Shown piece after piece: positions 44,195-56,564 of a stretch of 64,000 bases of DNA. The notes below the pieces were generated by a model. That model was not told the DNA's origin. It worked only from the letters and a program-made list of their open reading frames with translations, and made no database searches. The translations under genes were made by a program, and so were the position numbers. Origin of the DNA: Paraescarpia echinospica (Eukaryota; Annelida; Polychaeta; Sabellida; Siboglinidae); contig CM034536.1 in assembly GCA_020002185.1 (NCBI GenBank), positions 15,913,614 to 15,977,613 on the forward strand, written 5' to 3'. Numbering within the stretch: position 1 is the first letter of the stretch; every line of letters begins with the position of its first letter.

Positions 44195-46019
44195 ACTGTT
44201 CGTTGTAAATGATAATAAATATCAGTTATGCTTAAAATTCGTTGTTCTGATCAAATAGGTACATATATTTTAAGCTTTTGTAGCCAAAAATCCGCGGACA
44301 TCGCTATCGTTTCTAACATCAATGTTCATGTCAATCGCTAGGTGGCACCCTAATTTTGCTTCGACTCGTAGTGGAATACCCCACTGCCTGAATGTACGAA
44401 ACATACTCGCAATGCTCCAATTACATGATCGGAATGCTCCAACGGCGTGGTCGCAATGCAATGCACCACTTTTGGTCAGAATGCACAACTCATTATAATA
44501 TCGTCAAACCTGTGTGTGTGTGTATACATATATACGTATAAATCAACTGTATATATTCAACTATTATATATTAAATGTATAATAAAGAGATAACAACTAT
44601 TGGTTCGTGGACTTCATTTATTCGTGAAAGTAAACTGTTTTGTTTTTGCATACATGTGTGTTACATAAAAAAAAATCAGTACTTATATTACCCGGAAATT
44701 GTAACATTATCCTGAATTTGTCCCTGTCCTTTGATTTGTTTGTTTTATTTTTTTAGGGTACCCCATAATTTTAATACACCTTTATAACATATATAAAATC
44801 AGCACTTATATTACCTTGAAATTGTTCAATTACCATGAAATGATTATAGTGTCCTTTTAATTGTCATAGTAATCGACATCCTATATTCTTGCATTGTGTT
44901 ATTGAGCTTATTTTTTCTTGGTTTGGGTTTATGTGTGTTAAGAATATTTGGAGACTATTGTAATTGGCTTCACAACACCTGCTTTGCTTTATCTGGCAAA
45001 TAGTTTCAAGTAGTCTATCCTTTGATTTGTGCATGTTACGGATTTAGTAATTGGTTTGATACTCTTGTATTGCTTCACTGAGCAGATATTTTTGTTTGAA
45101 TAACAGCATTGTAGACCTAATTGCATTGAAACAAAGCCAAGATCAACAGTATCTGACTGAAGTTGGTTTTCATTTGACTTTGATTATGAGAAGGCCTATG
45201 TGGATAATCAAGTACTTACTAACTTGCACTCGAATGCTTTCAATAGAAGTTAGAGGAACTGAGCAGATCTGGTGTGTCAGATTTGTGTTAGAATCGTCTA
45301 ATGTTACATTCTCAATAAGAAGTTTAGTTTAATGGCTTAACTATAAATATGCTCAACACCTACTCAGTGAAAGAAACAACTTCTATTATTCATTAGAAAG
45401 CCAATTACTCCTGGTGTATGAGTCAATGGTCTTCACACATTCCCAACAAACACAATGGGAAGACCAATTGTTACTTGTTAAAAGATGTATGGACTTCAAA
45501 GTAGGCATATAATAGTTTAACTATTCTTTGATTATTTACAATGAGATTCCTAACAACTGTTTTTCATCCTGTCATCGCTCCTACCCGTGCAAGTTCCACC
45601 CACTTATTCTTGTGATTGCTTAATTAATTCAACCAATAGTATGCATCCGAATCTTACTCTCACTGTGGATAAAATGGTGTGCCATATCTGGAAATGATCA
45701 CATATCATCTTGAAATTGACCATGTAATTTGAAATTTGAATATCATCTTGTGTTACCAAATATAACTATCGTGAATTGCAATGGCACCACCAAAGTATCC
45801 ATGTGGAATCTGCAACAAAGGCTGTGGAACAAATTCCATCGAGTAATAATAACAACCCACGTGCCTAATTTCCACTGCAGTAAGCGTTTAACAAGTTTTC
45901 TTCTTCAACAATAGGAAATACATGCCATTGATCAGAACTTCTTCTTCGGGGTCTAGTATTAAGAGTTTGTGTTTTCCGGTTCAAGTGTTTAATGTTAGTG
46001 GGGCTTTATAGTTGTATAA
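44195..46019. other. No gene seen
   Basis: AT-rich interior of the outer element. The frame at 45096-45332 has no family features. Confidence 0.4.
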
Positions 46020-46545
46020 TATCTCCTGGGTTGACCAGAATTTATCAAGGCAGTTTTTAAATGAGTTTATTGATTTTGCTTGTATTACTGAATTAGGTAA
46101 ACTTTTTCTATCCAGTTAATCAGTTCTTCTGAAATGTTGAAGCTTTTTGATAATTAATCTTTTGTGTGGCACAGTGTCAAAGGCTTTTTTGAAATCCATA
46201 AATATAACATCAGTGTGGTTGCCCTTATCCATTCATCTATTATTTTGATTAGTTGTAGAACTGTTGATCGGCCAGATATAAATCCATATTGTTTTTTACT
46301 AAATAGATTATTTACTTTCATGTAGTTTATAATGTGATTTCTAATAATGTTTTCCATACATTTACAAACTATGCTTGTTAAACTTATTGGGTGGTAGTTA
46401 CTAGCTAGTTTCTTGTTTCCATTTTTATAAATTGCTGATATTTTAGCCTCTTTCCAGTCATTGGGAATGCAGGAAGTTTTAATCGACGTTTCAAAAATTT
46501 GTTTTAAGGGTTGACAAACGTCGAGTATACTGCTGTTATATAACT
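46020..46545 (-). mobile_element. LINE RT fragment, minus strand
   Basis: The minus strand shows the first part of an RT: CIPNDWKEAKISAIYKNGNK, then NYHPISLTSI, then LFSKKQYGFISGRSTVLQLI (frame 46357-46154) and a broken continuation near SKSFNISEELINWI. The palm motifs with the catalytic Asp residues are degraded or lost. It belongs to the same broad CR1-like group as the copy at 31950-35157. Confidence 0.75.
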
Positions 46546-46783
46546 ATATGGTGGTGATGGTGGTTGGTGGCGGTGGTTAAAGTCAAAAAATATAAGTGAT
46601 ACGGTATGGTCAAGACATTTCAGCATATTTAAATAGTCACATGTATGCATGTTTTATTAGTTAATAAAAATACTAAAACTCCATCCGGATTTCATATTAC
46701 ATTATTGCTTTGTGTTTAGTTGTGGAACGGCCGAGTTGTATTTAGCAGATCAAATCTGAATTATTGTTTTTTAATTGGACGTT

Positions 46784-47075
46784 GTAACGTAGCCGAGCAT
46801 CGGAACCGTGTGCGTTCAGTGATAAAGGTCCGAGCACTCAACGCGCATGCGCCTACTAAGCTTATTTCCGGTGCTCGGAAGCGTAGCAACGCCGAGCATC
46901 GGAAACCGCGTACGTTGGTGATAAAGGTCCGAGCACTCATCGCATGCGCCTGTTGTGCCTTCTTTCCGATGCTCGGAAGCGGAGCATGAAGCCAAGCATC
47001 GGAACGACGTACGTCGGTGATAAAGGTCCGAGCATCGGAACCGTGTTCATCAGTGTTATAGGTCCGAGCAATTTC
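46784..47075 (+). repeat. Inner MULE, left TIR with subterminal repeats
   Basis: Copies of GCCGAGCATCGGAACCG / GATAAAGGTCCGAGCACTC start near 46784, 46878 and 46984, with a partial copy from about 47028. The right end has only one copy, so the subterminal array is one-sided. The frames on both strands here are by-products. Confidence 0.88.
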
Positions 47076-47903
47076 CCGACTGTCTTTCATGTTTCCCTTT
47101 GCCTCAGTATCTGTAAGTCTGCTAGTACCCGCATATAACTAAAATAAGGATATTAGTATAATAACATTGTCATAATGATTATAAATCTGAAATAATCGAA
47201 AATATTAACTCCAATATATTGAGCCATTTCCATTAGACATGCTCAATTATAATGTATCCAATTACATGTAAAACTATATAATAAACATGAGCTTAATGAA
47301 TAACAAAATCTTATATAGCGTCGGTGGTGGCACAAATAGAATATAAATTGAATAAAACTATGGCAGTTATTTAATGTTGTTTTAACAAATTATGTTATAA
47401 TTCTATATTGTGTTACAACAGCAGAGTAAAAATGGGTATGATGTTATAACGTAATACTTATAAATGGATTTTTATAGTAAATGGAGTATATAGTCATTTT
47501 AAGAGCCAATTCCCAATTTTTTTAAATTGGTATAAATAATTGTATAAGATATAGCATAAATTTGTACACAATGTCTACTTTTCAAACCTTTACCGAGCAT
47601 CTCTGCCAAATATAAAATAGTCGCTGTGCATATTAAAATTATATAGATTTGTATGCATGTTTCTATCTATTGTACCAACTTATGCCGACATGCTAAATAC
47701 CTGGTGGTAATGAATAAATACAAATCAGTAATATAGCAACATTGTATGGAGCATTTTATTAGCAATGGAAATTCTATGACAACATACCAATATATCATGG
47801 GAAACTACTATATAAAAACCTTGTATATAAACTTGAAAAAGCGTCAAGGAAAATTAACTCCTATCACAACATAGAAAGATGAAACCATCTGCATCCAACT
47901 ACA

Positions 47904-50900
47904 TCATCTGCTGTTCACTCTCTTGCAGCTGGCACAAAACCAACATCGGCCTTTTGGGGCAGATTTCATGCCAATGCACTTAAAATGCGTCCATTGCAGA
48001 CAGCTGTCACATGCCACTGATCTATTCTCGGCATCGTCGATGCTTTCTGTGCAAGTACCACAGTACCACAAAGGGTCACGCTTTATGTCTGTTACGACAG
48101 CCTGGATCATGGCCCATCCGTCAGCAGCACAGTATTTGCGTATAGCAAACAGCGATACGTGATCATCAACTGCCGCTGATGAGCCGGTCCTGCGCGTAAC
48201 CTTGTCTGCTGTGATGGAGATGGCGTCTTTAATGGCACGTTCTCCTGCTTCATTATCCACGAACCAAGACAGCATCACTGCAGACAGATTAAGCAACATT
48301 TTATAATATTAAATTGTGTACGTATCTGGAAACACTATTATGAGCTGCAACATTATATAAACCTTTAAACAACTTTTTATTTTAAGAAAATTTTAGTAAA
48401 GGTGATATTAACATATTTCAATATATTCAAGACTTCTTGCAGTGCCATGTGTATAACAGATGTTATGGGTCATTGCCCTCCAATTTGCAGTCGTCTAAAT
48501 TTTATTCTCAAGCATCCTTTGGATATTTTTAATTCATTTAAGTCCATGTAGTTATAAAGAAAACAGCAGCTGGTCAAAAGTACTGGATGGTACATACTTG
48601 AGCTAATTAGGTGGGCACAAGGTTAATGTAAATTATAAAACTCATAAATACCTCGTTCGCGCTCAATCGGCAGTTGTGTCCGAAACTTCTGAGGACCATC
48701 ACGCCTGCGTCGCTTCGGCAAACCAATTACCGTCAGTTCTGCTCCCTTCGGACGTCCACGCTTTCGCATGACTGGAGGCATCTTCAGCTGCTTCAGTGTG
48801 TCAACATCAACTGGAATAAGATTTGATGTGTCACAAACAAAGTTCCTTGGACTAACATGGAGAGAACACATATAAAAATGGTTGAAACACGCATCAAAAA
48901 GCATGTGCCACACACACAAATTTCCTTGGAGTAACAACTGATGAACACGTAACAAGCAGAGAACACATAAAAATGGTTGCAACAAGTATTATTACCATGA
49001 TCAGCTGCGACAGCAGAAGGCACGGTAGATGACGCAACAGAAGCAAGCACGGTAGAAGGCACAACGGAAGCAGGCACGATAGATGGCGCAACAGAAGCAG
49101 GCACAGTAGATGGCGCAACAGAAGCAAGCACGGTAGAAGGCACAACGGAAGCAGGCACGATAGATGGTGCAACAGAAGCAGGCACAGTAGATGGCGCAAC
49201 AGAAGCAAGCACGGTAGAAGGCACAACGGAAGCAGGCACGATAGATGGCGCTGTGTTGGTAGAAGGGGCAACAGGAGACCCACTGGCCCATTCGGCTCTC
49301 AAATTCCGCAGCATGTCTAGGCGCTCCCGAAAGTGTTGCATGCCGACTTCCGATGCCAAACTGGCAAGGTCAGCAGCAACTGCCATCGCTTGGCGATACT
49401 TCTGGTGAGCCGTCAACACTGCTAGGGAGGTGGCAGATGCCACTTCCGAAACTTGCATGACGCTCACTGTCGACACAGAGTCAACGCTGTAACTGACAGT
49501 CCATCGGTTATCTGCCAGGGTAGCATCGAAAGATGACTTGCCACTCATCTGCCTACGTGCGAAGATGTGGCGGCACGGCAAACGAAATGAACAGCGAAAT
49601 GCACACGTACTATCAGTGACCATCAGCGGCCCCTCTGATGATGGCACTGGTGCTCCGGCATCTTCTGGGAGCTGAACCGTGCCACGCTTAGCGATCTCTG
49701 CCAGAACATGGCCATAAGCATGTGCGGTGAGCAGTTTCTCATAGTGACGATCTTCGGTCGTTGTGGCTGTGTCATGGCATGTTGACTTGCTGATGCGGCT
49801 CATGATGCTGCTGTGGTCACGTTCGCCTCGCAGCACACGCAAAACAGTGAAGAATTCACTGAAGAACGTGTCGAGAGACGAAAACCCCGAACAAACGCTC
49901 TTTATTTTCCCATTGAGGCTTTCGAGTCGATTGTTTGTCTGCTCCCCAAACATGAAATGCCTCGCTTTGAAGCACGTCACCCACTCGTTCCTGATTGGCA
50001 GCCAGTTGCGACGGAAGTACGCTGACGCGGCAGGAATGGACATCTCGTCCAGCAGTGCACACTGCTCGTCAAACTGTTGCTCACAACGAGCAACAGCCAT
50101 GGCATTGAAAATGCCAAGCAGAGCATCACGTTGACCTGAGCGGATGCCCATCTTTTCTAGTGTGACCTCCCTCGAGAAACTGCGCAAGGTGTGAAACAGG
50201 CACAGTTGGAGGGTCGCAGCAGGGAAGGCGGTACCGAACACATTGCGCTCAGACATGTCCTTGTCTGTCATGATGACCTCTGTCCTCGACCAGGCATCAT
50301 TGTGGCTCTTGAAAGTCTAAGTAAATAACCAAATGCAATAAACAATCAGCTGTTGGCCTTTTAAGGAGAGACATGGCAGTTAGATGGGACATTTAGTTTA
50401 GAAATGCATACTTAATCAATTATGCATTGAAATTATCAATGTAGCATTAGTACTTCTAGAGATATTATGTTTCCATTGGAAAAACACCGGTTTTAACAAA
50501 TGAAAATTATTCCAAAGAAAGCACTATCATAACATCGTGGCGATGTAGAATGGTTAAATTAAAAAAATTATTCATATATATACATATCAATCCACACAAT
50601 ATACTGGCATAAACACTGTATACCGCCATGCCATCTGCAGCAATGCTGAAACAGCAAACCTGATAAACATACCTCCAGCATATGTGTGAGGGCAGCAGCT
50701 GTCTAGTAGACAGCAATGACTTGAGAATGGCCATTTCCATCAATGCCAAGCATGAGGAAGAGTGGCATTCTCAAAGCAGTCAGCTTGTATGTTGCGTCTG
50801 CCATGATAACCTCCGGAAATGAGCAGTACATTTTTCGCATCAGTGAGTCTTGAAAAAAGAGGCCTGTGAAAGTCCCTTCCTCATCATGAAACACCTCAAC

Positions 50901-52799
50901 GAAAGACCCTAAAACATGCAAAAATAAATACCATTAACATACAAACATGTATGCATTAAAATACGTACACATTCTCGACAAATCTTATAAGAAATAATAT
51001 GTAGTTCTGAAAATAAATAAATATGTGGAATATCATAATATACCCAATGGGCTGAACATTTTGAATTTCTTACGATCTGTTGTAGATAGTAGTGGAGTGA
51101 GTTTTGTCTCGAGTTCTGACCAGATGTCAGATTAAAAAATGTCAGCTGTCTTACTGTTGAGGATTATTATTATAAATTGGCACAAATAAATTGAGTACTC
51201 AGGTAAGTATAAATTTAAGATAATCTGAAAAAAAATTGAAAAAATCAATATCTTAATTTTTTCATGTTGATTTAATCGATGATTTAATCGATGATTTAAT
51301 CAATTTGATTAAATCAACGCCAACCCTGCATTTGAGCAGTCCCAGGCACTGGACGCTATAAAAGAAAAATGCAAACTTTCATACATATACATACATGCAT
51401 ACAAAGACTGTTTTATAATATAGAAACCAGACGTACCCTCCATAGCTTTTAACCGAGTGACCACTTTGGCCAAGTCGTGCCCATCATGAGATCTAATTTT
51501 GGCTTGTATGTTGCTAACATCGCGCAGTGTTACAACTTTCCCAGTCTTTTCATGCATGTATACTTGCAACAACTTCTTGTTGCTCTTCAGTTTAAGCATG
51601 TCAGCTGCAATCACTTTGTCTTCTGTCGTCATCCTTCGTTGACGCGGCAAATGAGCATACACAATCTAAAAACAAACAAAAAGAAACTATAATAGAACTG
51701 TCATTAAGTTAACTATGTTAATTTCAATTTAATTTCGTAGCCAGTCAATCTGCCGATATGCATTCAGAAGACTCTATAGTTTGAAAGATATATGCACATT
51801 TGTTGCAAATGATTTTTTATAGAATATAATAGAATGTTTACAGAACATGGATCTGCAAGAATTACAAATGTATGTGCTCAAAAATTAAATGCAGAGTTTT
51901 AAAATTAAACTAGTAGGTAGTGACAGAAACCAAATGATGAGTGTAGACTAACACTGTGTAAATTTCATTTTCATTCATATCTGCACCGCATGACTCCTGG
52001 CGTGCGATGATGCTGCATGACGGATAGTTTAGAAACTAGGGAGGACGCCTCAGGTGCCTGGTCGGCATTTTAAGGCTGTGTTAATAAATTAAATTAGTGA
52101 TTTTTGCACGTGACACATACCTGTGAAACCTCATGGTTGTGGGCTTCAGTAATGTTGGTAACGACCAACTGCTGGCAATCTGACGATAAACCAAACTTGA
52201 TTGCAGCTGGGCACTGCTGCTTAAGGGTCCTAAAGATAAAAGAAGAAAATTAGATGCAATCTCCACCCAATCTATAATAAAATTCAAAATCAAATTGTTG
52301 TGATGGGACCCTTTTCAAGCACAAATCGAAATAAAAAAGCATGGTCATGGTGCATTTTGTTTGGATTGAACCCTGCATGTGGTATACTAGACCACTCGGT
52401 TTCTGCTTCACGAAAGCATATGTAATTTTCACCACTGTGCATCAAAACGCAACGCACTCATTGTATGGGTTATCCTTTCTGTACATTATACGATATAATT
52501 TGTGATATATGGCATACTTACTTTGTGTTTGTCCTGTCGCCAGTGCTTCTAGACTTGTGCGTTTTCCCACCAAACACACAGCAGTACGCAAGAAGGTAGT
52601 ATTTCAACTCGGGCTTAGCCTTGCCCGCGCGGCCGGGATATCTTGCTACCGACGCTGCCAACGTCTTACAGTCGCGTCTGTAGAGTTGCACAGCTGTTGC
52701 ATCTTCGACCTCCTTTATTCGAGTCTGTACAGCTTCAAAACTATCGAAAGCATCTCCTATGTTTAGCCCAAATGTAACCACACCATTTTCGGCCGCCAT
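47904..52799 (-). CDS. MULE transposase gene: FAR1-like, DDE, SWIM and PHD-like domains, seven exons, one stop
   Basis: Exons on the minus strand: 52799-52522, 52229-52121, 51665-51437, 50908-50673, 50316-48996, 48810-48652, 48277-47904. All borders are GT/AG and phase fits throughout, giving 901 codons. Exons 1-2 give a FAR1/WRKY-GCM-like DNA-binding domain (LKYYLLAYCCVFGGK ... CPAAIKFG ... EAHNHE). The transposase core shows EVIMADATYKLTAL (first Asp), VIMTDKDMSERN (second Asp), CLFHTLRSF (CxxH) and QTNNRLESLNGKIK (Glu). A SWIM-type motif follows (CAFRCSFRLPCRH), then a 27-bp-periodic Pro/Ser/Val linker, MPPVMRKRGRPKGAE and a C-terminal PHD-like finger (YCGTC, VACDSCLQWTHFKC, FCASCK). The plan resembles animal ZSWIM3-type proteins. 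The only defect seen is an in-frame TAG at 50705-50703 in exon 4. Confidence 0.85.
48996..49270 (-). repeat. Coding minisatellite in the MULE gene (27-bp units, 81-bp higher order)
   Basis: The repeat encodes units of the type VAPSTVPAS, VAPSIVPAS, VVPSTVLAS. Three 9-residue units form an 81-bp period seen at least twice. It sits in the linker between the SWIM motif and the basic tail, so length changes are probably tolerated. The long frames in the two other phases are artefacts. Confidence 0.9.
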
Positions 52800-52846
52800 A
52801 TTTGAGAGAGAGAGAGCGGAAGCGAGAGCCAACACGTGACGATTGG

Positions 52847-52914
52847 CACATGCGCGTTGAGTGCTCGGACCTATAACCCTGGCATACACAGGTTCCGATG
52901 CTCGGCTACGTAAC
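52847..52914 (-). repeat. Inner MULE, right TIR
   Basis: It matches the first copy of the left TIR in inverted orientation over about 68 bp with a few substitutions. It lies only about 50 bp upstream of the transposase ATG, so it probably contains or borders the promoter. Confidence 0.88.
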
Positions 52915-53063
52915 CACTTCGTTTTTAATTTCACGACGATGGGCGATAATAAGTCATGTTAAAAACGCGCCGATATTCCGCAGAGTGCAAACATTATCGC
53001 AAACAATCACCCATTTTGTGTTATGTTCGTGAATAAAAACAAATAAAAACAGTAAAATAAATT

Positions 53064-53157
53064 TGGGACAAATCGTCCAAGCGTTTTGGGACATACCGCT
53101 CCAAATTTAGTACATATCGTCTAGGACATATCTGTGACTTGGGACATAGCGTCCATA
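53064..53157 (-). repeat. Outer element, right terminal inverted repeat
   Basis: Inverted counterpart of 44088-44194, with TTTGGGACAAATCGTC, TTTTGGGACATACCGCTCC and CTTGGGACATAGCGTCCATA. Confidence 0.8.
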
Positions 53158-53984
53158 GGCATAGCCAGGCCCCTGGCACAACATCCCGAAGGATGACTTA
53201 CTTACTTAAGTTTACTTAGGCTGTAGGTGGTGGCCCCGTTTTACCTTGAATTTACCTCTGTAAATGCTCTATGACTTTCCGGGAAGGCGGCTTACCTAAA
53301 TTGTTCCATAACTTTGTGATTGAAAAGCGCTCTTCGGTCAGTACCTACCGGTGCTGCCACCTCACGGCACCTGCCAGTTGGTCTAGCGGTGAATGAGGAA
53401 CTAGCTACCGCGCGCTGCGATTTCAAAAACGAGTAGCTTCCGTGGATAGGGTGAATAAACTTGTTTTCTGGAAGAGTTATCTTACTCTAATGTACCGGTA
53501 AGACATGAAGTTAACAACAGGTGAAGACATGCATGTTGTCCATGTTAAATACGCTTAGGAATATAGTGCTAGAAGCCAACGGATACGTTGTAATCTGTCG
53601 TTTTCACTTTGAAATTTGAGAATGGATATTATGAGTAGAAGACTGCCACAATATCGCCCACTGCCACTTGGCTGGACTACATGTTTTTTGCCAGTTACAT
53701 TTTATATATCCAGACAAATATAATTGATTAATTATACATATATATTGTACAATGATATATTGTAATTATATATGTGAAAACAAATTGTGATTTGTGTGGA
53801 TTTAACAATAAAATTTAGAAATATACAAATGCATCGTTGTATATAATTACCATATTTTAATTTTTGTGGCGAATATATAATTACTACAGAAATAAAAAAA
53901 TATTTACAAACTGTGCATCATAGTATAAAAATGATTTGGTTTATATGAAAACATAAACAAAGAAGGGACGTAAAAGAACGGTGT
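53158..53984. other. No gene seen
   Basis: Spacer between two MULE-type elements. A CTCF-like word with two changes (GCTGCCACCTCACGG near 53351) is present. No coding region is supported. Confidence 0.45.
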
Positions 53985-54260
53985 CCGTCGATCTCGGCCC
54001 TCGTCGATCTCGGCCCATGTTGACCTCGGCCCACATATTTGACCTATTTAGTTTGTAAATTAGTTTATTGTACAATGTATGTCGTCGATCTCGGTCCACC
54101 TAGGATTCGTGTATTTGTTGTGTGTGCAATATATGTCGTCGATCGTGTTGATTTCGGCCCACCATAAATTAGTTTCTTGTGCAATGTATTCGTAAACAAA
54201 TTTAAATGCTGCCCTTTGGTTTGATTTTAAGCTTACTATGGCGTCGATCTCGGCCGGCCT
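53985..54260 (+). repeat. Second MULE, left TIR region
   Basis: It holds at least seven variants of GTCGATCTCGGCCC (near 53987, 54003, 54018, 54087, 54134, 54143, 54243), separated by AT-rich spacers that also repeat (TTGTACAATGTATGTCGTCG). Confidence 0.88.
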
Positions 54261-54876
54261 AACTTTTTTAGGATGGCATTATTCGTACTGCAACCAGGGG
54301 ATGGGGTGGATATATTATATATATATATACATATACACCTGTATATACATTTAATAATAATACATGCGTAGTTGTATAGGAATATATCAAAACGTAATCA
54401 TGTGATATAAATACCAAACCGTTTATTATGAATGAAAACAACAATTATATATATATGTACAGAGACTCATTACATATACACACTATTCACATTTGTGACA
54501 TATCTAACAACACCAAAGAAAGTATTAAGAAAACTCTTGTTGAGCACCACGCCCAAACACAGTAATAGTAGAACTCACGCAAAAATTGCAATAAAGTTAA
54601 CCAAGTATATACTCAATACTTTTACCCATGAACTATATAGTACACAACAGTATCACATTCTGCATATAATCTTTACCTACGCTTACAATGTGACTTATAT
54701 TATAATACAAAAACTTCTAAACAGATATAATATTCTTTATAAAAGTTACTTAAGTGATAATAATACAAAAAATGCACCCCTAGAATTATTGTACGTTAAA
54801 AAATGCAGTCGGTACTGCATGCCCATATAGAATACATGTCAGTATTACAACAACTCGACAATCCCGCTCTATCTTT
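54261..54876. other. AT-rich 3' flank of the second MULE transposase
   Basis: Very AT-rich; the plus frame 54432-54830 is low-complexity Tyr/Ile/Thr text and not credible as a gene. Confidence 0.45.
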
Positions 54877-56564
54877 CTACACGTGTGGGCCATATTCCTC
54901 CCAGTAGCCGAAGATCTTCCGCTGAAGGTCGACAAACACCTTCTTCTGGTGCCTCCGCAACTTTCCGTCGGAGACCAGCTGAACCTGGACGGGGATCACG
55001 CTGGACTCGTCGTACAGCAACGCCACCATCATGTAAAAGTTCATCCGAGCACGACCCCTGGCGTTTAGACGAGTGTGCCAGCCTTCGAGGTCGTTGTTAG
55101 TTCGGACGGACTGGAAGTACACACTCCAGCATGCTGGTGGCCAGATGTTGCTCCCTATCCAGGTGCAGCCGACATACTGTAGAAGCGGAGTCAGCACGGT
55201 TGTCGCTTCCAGTTCCAGTCGGCGGAAGATCAGCATGATGTGCTGCGCTGGGAGGAAGCACGCCATGACCTTCCTAAGGAATTTGAAGGTGCTGGCGTAG
55301 GGGACTTGCAGACCGCACTCCTGGATGCGCCTCCAGATCGCCTGCGTGAAGTGGAAGGCGCACCCCTTCAACTCCATGGCTGGGAAGACGACCCGAGCAG
55401 CTCTCCACGTCGCATCCTCGAAGTCGAGCACCATGCGCTCCACTCGTCGACGTGGCAGCATGGCAGACAATTCTCTGAAAACCGCTGTGTAGTCACTCTT
55501 GCGTCGACGTGACATGACACACATCGCAAGTGGGAGTTGCTTTGTACAGCCATCTTGTCGAACAAACCCGTTTACAGTAAATAACTGGGTAAACGGCTGG
55601 CGGACGACGTAGAACGTCGCGTCGACATACCACGTCTTCGCCTTCTCTAGCAGGTCCAGCTGAAGATCCGTGGCGAAGAGTAGATGCCGTGCCTCGTCGA
55701 CGTTGATGTCCCGGCGAAGGAAGTTGTCTGGAATGTGAGTGTTGTTTAGTGCGAACGTCAGGTCTTGTGGGTGCTGCGGTCGGTTGCGTCTACAGTAGTA
55801 ATTGGCGTTGGCAGCTATACTTCCCATGGCTGGAAGTGCTGGGCATGGGCGTGCGGTCGGAACGAATTCGGACACCAGGTCTCCGACGATCTCCCCAGCT
55901 GATCGAACCGGCTGCTCGTCGGCCTGTTTCTTTGCCAGGTGAGTGATTGCCGCAACAACATCAGCACCGAGACTCGGCTGGTGGACGTGCTCTCTGGGAC
56001 CTGTGCAAGTCTGTCCAACTTGGCGGATGGTGACTGGACAGTTAACTTTTCTGGACTGGAGAGTACAACGCCAGGTAATGCAATGTCTGGTTCTTCGCTT
56101 AACTGTATACGCGTAGCCGACCGTGTCAAAAAGTTTGTCTTTCCGCTGGATGGACGTGTCTGTGACGATCCTGTAGCTCACGGCACCGCTAGTGCTACTA
56201 GCACTCATATCCGCTGGATCAGGATCTGCAATCGACGATTCCTGGAGATCGGCTGGTCTTGGTGGCGCAGAGAACTCCAGATCCACTAAGCCATCATCAA
56301 TGTCCATTGGAATGGGCGTTCCTGACCGATCCCCTGGTGGTGGCGTGTTTAGTGGCACGACATACGTCACGTCACTGGGTATAGTCGGCGATCTGGATAG
56401 CGTCGGCGCTCTCGGTGGAGTTGGTGATCTGGACGGCGATATCGATCTGGATAGCGTCGGCGCTCTCGGTGGAGCCGGCGATCTGGATGGCGATGTCGAA
56501 TTTGCTCAGTCAATGTAGACGGAGACTCAACCAACGTGGATGAAATCTCGGGCGACGCAGCCAT
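54877..56564 (-). CDS. FLYWCH-type MULE transposase (one probable frameshift near the N-terminus)
   Basis: The main frame covers 56370-54877 and extends upstream, without an ATG, to about 56500 through Ser-Arg-Pro repeats (APPRAPTLSRS). An ATG at 56564 opens a short frame (MAASPEISSTLVESPSTL) that would join it after a one-base slip near 56500, or the Met at 56307 could be used. Domains: FLYWCH-like finger (YAYTVKRRTRHCITWRCTLQ ... CPVTIR ... HVHQ) at about residues 90-140 of the main frame; MULE DDE core with TWYVDATFYVVRQPF (Asp), RMVLDFEDATWRAARVVFP (Asp), GCAFHFTQAIWRRIQ (CxxH) and RTNNDLEGWHTRLN (Glu). About 497 residues are uninterrupted. It would cut and reinsert the element at its TIRs. 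The core looks intact, so it may still encode active protein. Confidence 0.85.

Larger units (their letters stand above)
46784..52914 (-). mobile_element. Inner MULE transposon with TIRs and a nearly complete transposase gene
   Basis: Inverted ends: GTAACGTAGCCGAGCATCGG on the left (46784) and GTTACGTAGCCGAGCATCGG on the complement of the right end (52914). The homology continues for about 70 bp through GGTCCGAGCACTCAACGCGC. On the left the terminal sequence is repeated about three and a half times (46784-47075). The enclosed seven-exon gene reads towards the left end. No exact 9-bp target duplication could be read. Confidence 0.88.
44088..53157. mobile_element. Outer inverted-repeat element (MULE-like frame) enclosing another MULE
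   Basis: The left end (44088-44194) and the inverted right end (53064-53157) share TATRGACGYTATGTCCCAAG and then a GACGATATGT..., GGAGCGKTATGTCCCAAA, GACGATTTGT series. The 9.07-kb interior contains a LINE fragment (46020-46545) and the complete inner MULE at 46784-52914. CCTGGCAC occurs on both outer sides (44076-44083 and about 53175), a possible imperfect target duplication. No transposase of its own is apparent, so it may be non-autonomous or have lost its gene. Confidence 0.7.

Noticed and set aside
46784..47075. Small protein genes on either strand (up to 109 codons) in the left TIR
   Set aside because: The frames follow the TIR tandem units and have no start context or conserved domain.
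48894..49291. Leu- or Cys-rich frames overlapping the MULE gene
   Set aside because: They are the two other phases of the coding minisatellite.
54432..54830. 132-codon plus-strand frame
   Set aside because: Low-complexity Tyr/Ile/Thr/Asn text from AT-rich DNA with no family resemblance.
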